Assembly (NCBI RefSeq): GCF_001730525.1
Contig: NZ_MDFN01000004.1
Location: 62,001-126,000, forward strand
Origin: Arcticibacter eurypsychrophilus
GTDB taxonomy: Bacteria; Bacteroidota; Bacteroidia; Sphingobacteriales; Sphingobacteriaceae
DNA length: 64,000 bases
Direction of reading: 5' to 3'
The position numbers and the translations under genes were made by a program. Position 1 is the first letter of the stretch, and every line of letters starts with the position of its first letter. Of this stretch, positions 63,067 through 64,000 are shown in pieces. Under the pieces are notes generated by a model. The model ran no database searches, was not told the DNA's origin, and saw only the letters and a program-made list of their open reading frames with translations.

Positions 63067-64000
63067 ATGTTTAAATGGTGGTTTTTTATACTGCTTTTGA
63101 CAACCGGTACAATGTTACATGCACAGCAGGCATCGGATATCCTCAAAGCACCCAAAACTGTTTTGGCAGGAGTTTATGCAGATCCTCATATAGTGGTATT
63201 TGGAAATAAGTTTTATATCTATCCGACAACGGATGGTTCTGAAGGCTGGATGTCAGATTATTTTACTTGCTGGTCCTCTAAAGATTTAGTGAAATGGAAA
63301 AATGAGGGAACTATTCTTAACCTGAAAAAAGATCTTACCTGGGCAACTGAGCGGGCATGGGCACCAGCCATAGCTCAAAAAAACGGGAAGTATTATTACT
63401 ATTATTCAGCAGATGTCAACATTGGAGTGGCGGTTTCTGATCAGCCTACAGGGCCTTTTAAAGATCCCTTGGGTAAGCCTTTAATACCAAAGGGATCGTT
63501 CAAAGGGCAGATGATTGACCCGATGGTTTTCGTTGACGATGATGGATCAGCTTACTTATACTTTGGTCAGGGTAATTGCAATATGGTGAAGTTGAATGAA
63601 GATATGATATCCTGCGACTTATCTAAAGTTGTCGTCATTACGCCTCAGGGTTATAACGAGGGGCCATTTGTTTTTAAAAGAAAGGGCAAGTATTACCTGA
63701 CGTGGTCTGAGTATGATACCCGCGATCCGAGATATTCAGTGGCCTATGCTACCTCTGATTCTCCCATGGGGCCTTTTGTAAAAGCTGTGGGAGATCCTGT
63801 ACTGAAAGGAAAGGGATTAGTGCAGGGAGCCGGACACCATTCTTTGGTTCAGGTTCCTGGTAGGGATGAATGGTATATTGTTTATCATCGGTTCAGAATT
63901 CCAGATGGTAATGGATATAACCGGGAAACCTGTATTTCGCCAATGCGTTTTGATGACCATGGAGATATACAACCGGTAGATGTTTTTGAGCAAGTAAAGT
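63067..64000 (+). CDS. GH43-family glycoside hydrolase, cut by the window end
   Basis: At least 311 codons, running off the right edge. The ATG at 63067 gives a good signal peptide (MFKWWFFILLLTTGTMLHAQ); an in-frame ATG at 63034 is less likely. The five-bladed propeller of GH43 is visible, with the acidic triad at D39 (GVYADPHIV), D151 (GQMIDPMVF) and E198 (GYNEGPFVF), and GAGHHSLVQVPGRDEWYIVY further on. Family members remove arabinose, xylose or galactose side chains from plant polysaccharides. The signal peptide indicates export. Confidence 0.9.
   Translation, partial: MFKWWFFILLLTTGTMLHAQQASDILKAPKTVLAGVYADPHIVVFGNKFYIYPTTDGSEGWMSDYFTCWSSKDLVKWKNEGTILNLKKDLTWATERAWAPAIAQKNGKYYYYYSADVNIGVAVSDQPTGPFKDPLGKPLIPKGSFKGQMIDPMVFVDDDGSAYLYFGQGNCNMVKLNEDMISCDLSKVVVITPQGYNEGPFVFKRKGKYYLTWSEYDTRDPRYSVAYATSDSPMGPFVKAVGDPVLKGKGLVQGAGHHSLVQVPGRDEWYIVYHRFRIPDGNGYNRETCISPMRFDDHGDIQPVDVFEQVK

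Overview
The window reads as the chromosome of a Bacteroidota bacterium, most likely a Sphingobacteriaceae member such as Pedobacter. The evidence is low GC, promoter elements of the TAnnTTTG type, many small lipoproteins, a TonB-dependent receptor with an OMP_b-brl barrel, LytS/LytTR pairs, an Rpn-type nuclease and a Sec-dependent (clade II) nos cluster. I see no rRNA, tRNA, CRISPR array or intact prophage.

Layout. 0.1-8.4 kb: a TolB-like propeller protein; a tight TetR / ABC1-kinase / MpaB-type oxygenase operon; a ROK kinase; a 730-base gap; a VOC protein, a DinB protein and an aldo/keto reductase, closed by a perfect hairpin. 8.6-12.3 kb: a reactive-sulfur module (DUF2892, rhodanese, TlpA thioredoxin, persulfide-dioxygenase-like MBL protein with two rhodanese domains, TauE exporter). 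12.4-15.1 kb: ferric-reductase-like flavocytochrome, ECF sigma, anti-sigma and Spy-like protein. 15.4-24.7 kb: a nitrous oxide reduction operon (cytochrome c, nosZ, a membrane-NosL fusion, nosD, nosF, nosY, hemerythrin, truncated hemoglobin) with a divergent Crp/Fnr regulator and a convergent heme-copper-like membrane protein. 25-40.4 kb: a Big2 lipoprotein, a CNNM/CorC protein, and two RND efflux systems transcribed away from each other. 40.4-45.7 kb: an arsenic/thiol region (ArsG-, ArsF- and ArsP-like proteins, small thioredoxin, ArsR, phosphoesterase, ACR3). 46-48.6 kb: an Rpn nuclease and an unrecognised protein. 48.6-56.2 kb: TonB receptor, pectate-lyase-like enzyme, and an operon of a repeat-bearing secreted protein with LytS and LytTR regulators. 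56.5-64 kb: SulP and ClC transporters, a PRC-barrel protein, an M1 peptidase pseudogene, a lipoprotein and a GH43 enzyme cut by the window end.

The strongest new signal is a shared regulatory module. The palindrome GTAAC-N4-GTTAC occurs upstream of four transcription units, each time centred exactly 33 bp from a Bacteroidota -7 element (TAnnTTTG, at most one mismatch): the DUF2892-rhodanese-TlpA operon, the persulfide-dioxygenase-like gene, the TauE exporter gene, and the TolC-adaptor-RND-DUF2892 efflux operon 24 kb away. This is the class II activator geometry of Crp/Fnr proteins. It ties an uncharacterised efflux pump to a sulfur-detoxification program. Two ArsR-type operators, an intrinsic-terminator-like hairpin between nosZ and nosL, and two pseudogenes (a DinB gene with an in-frame TAG, and an M1 peptidase remnant) are also visible.
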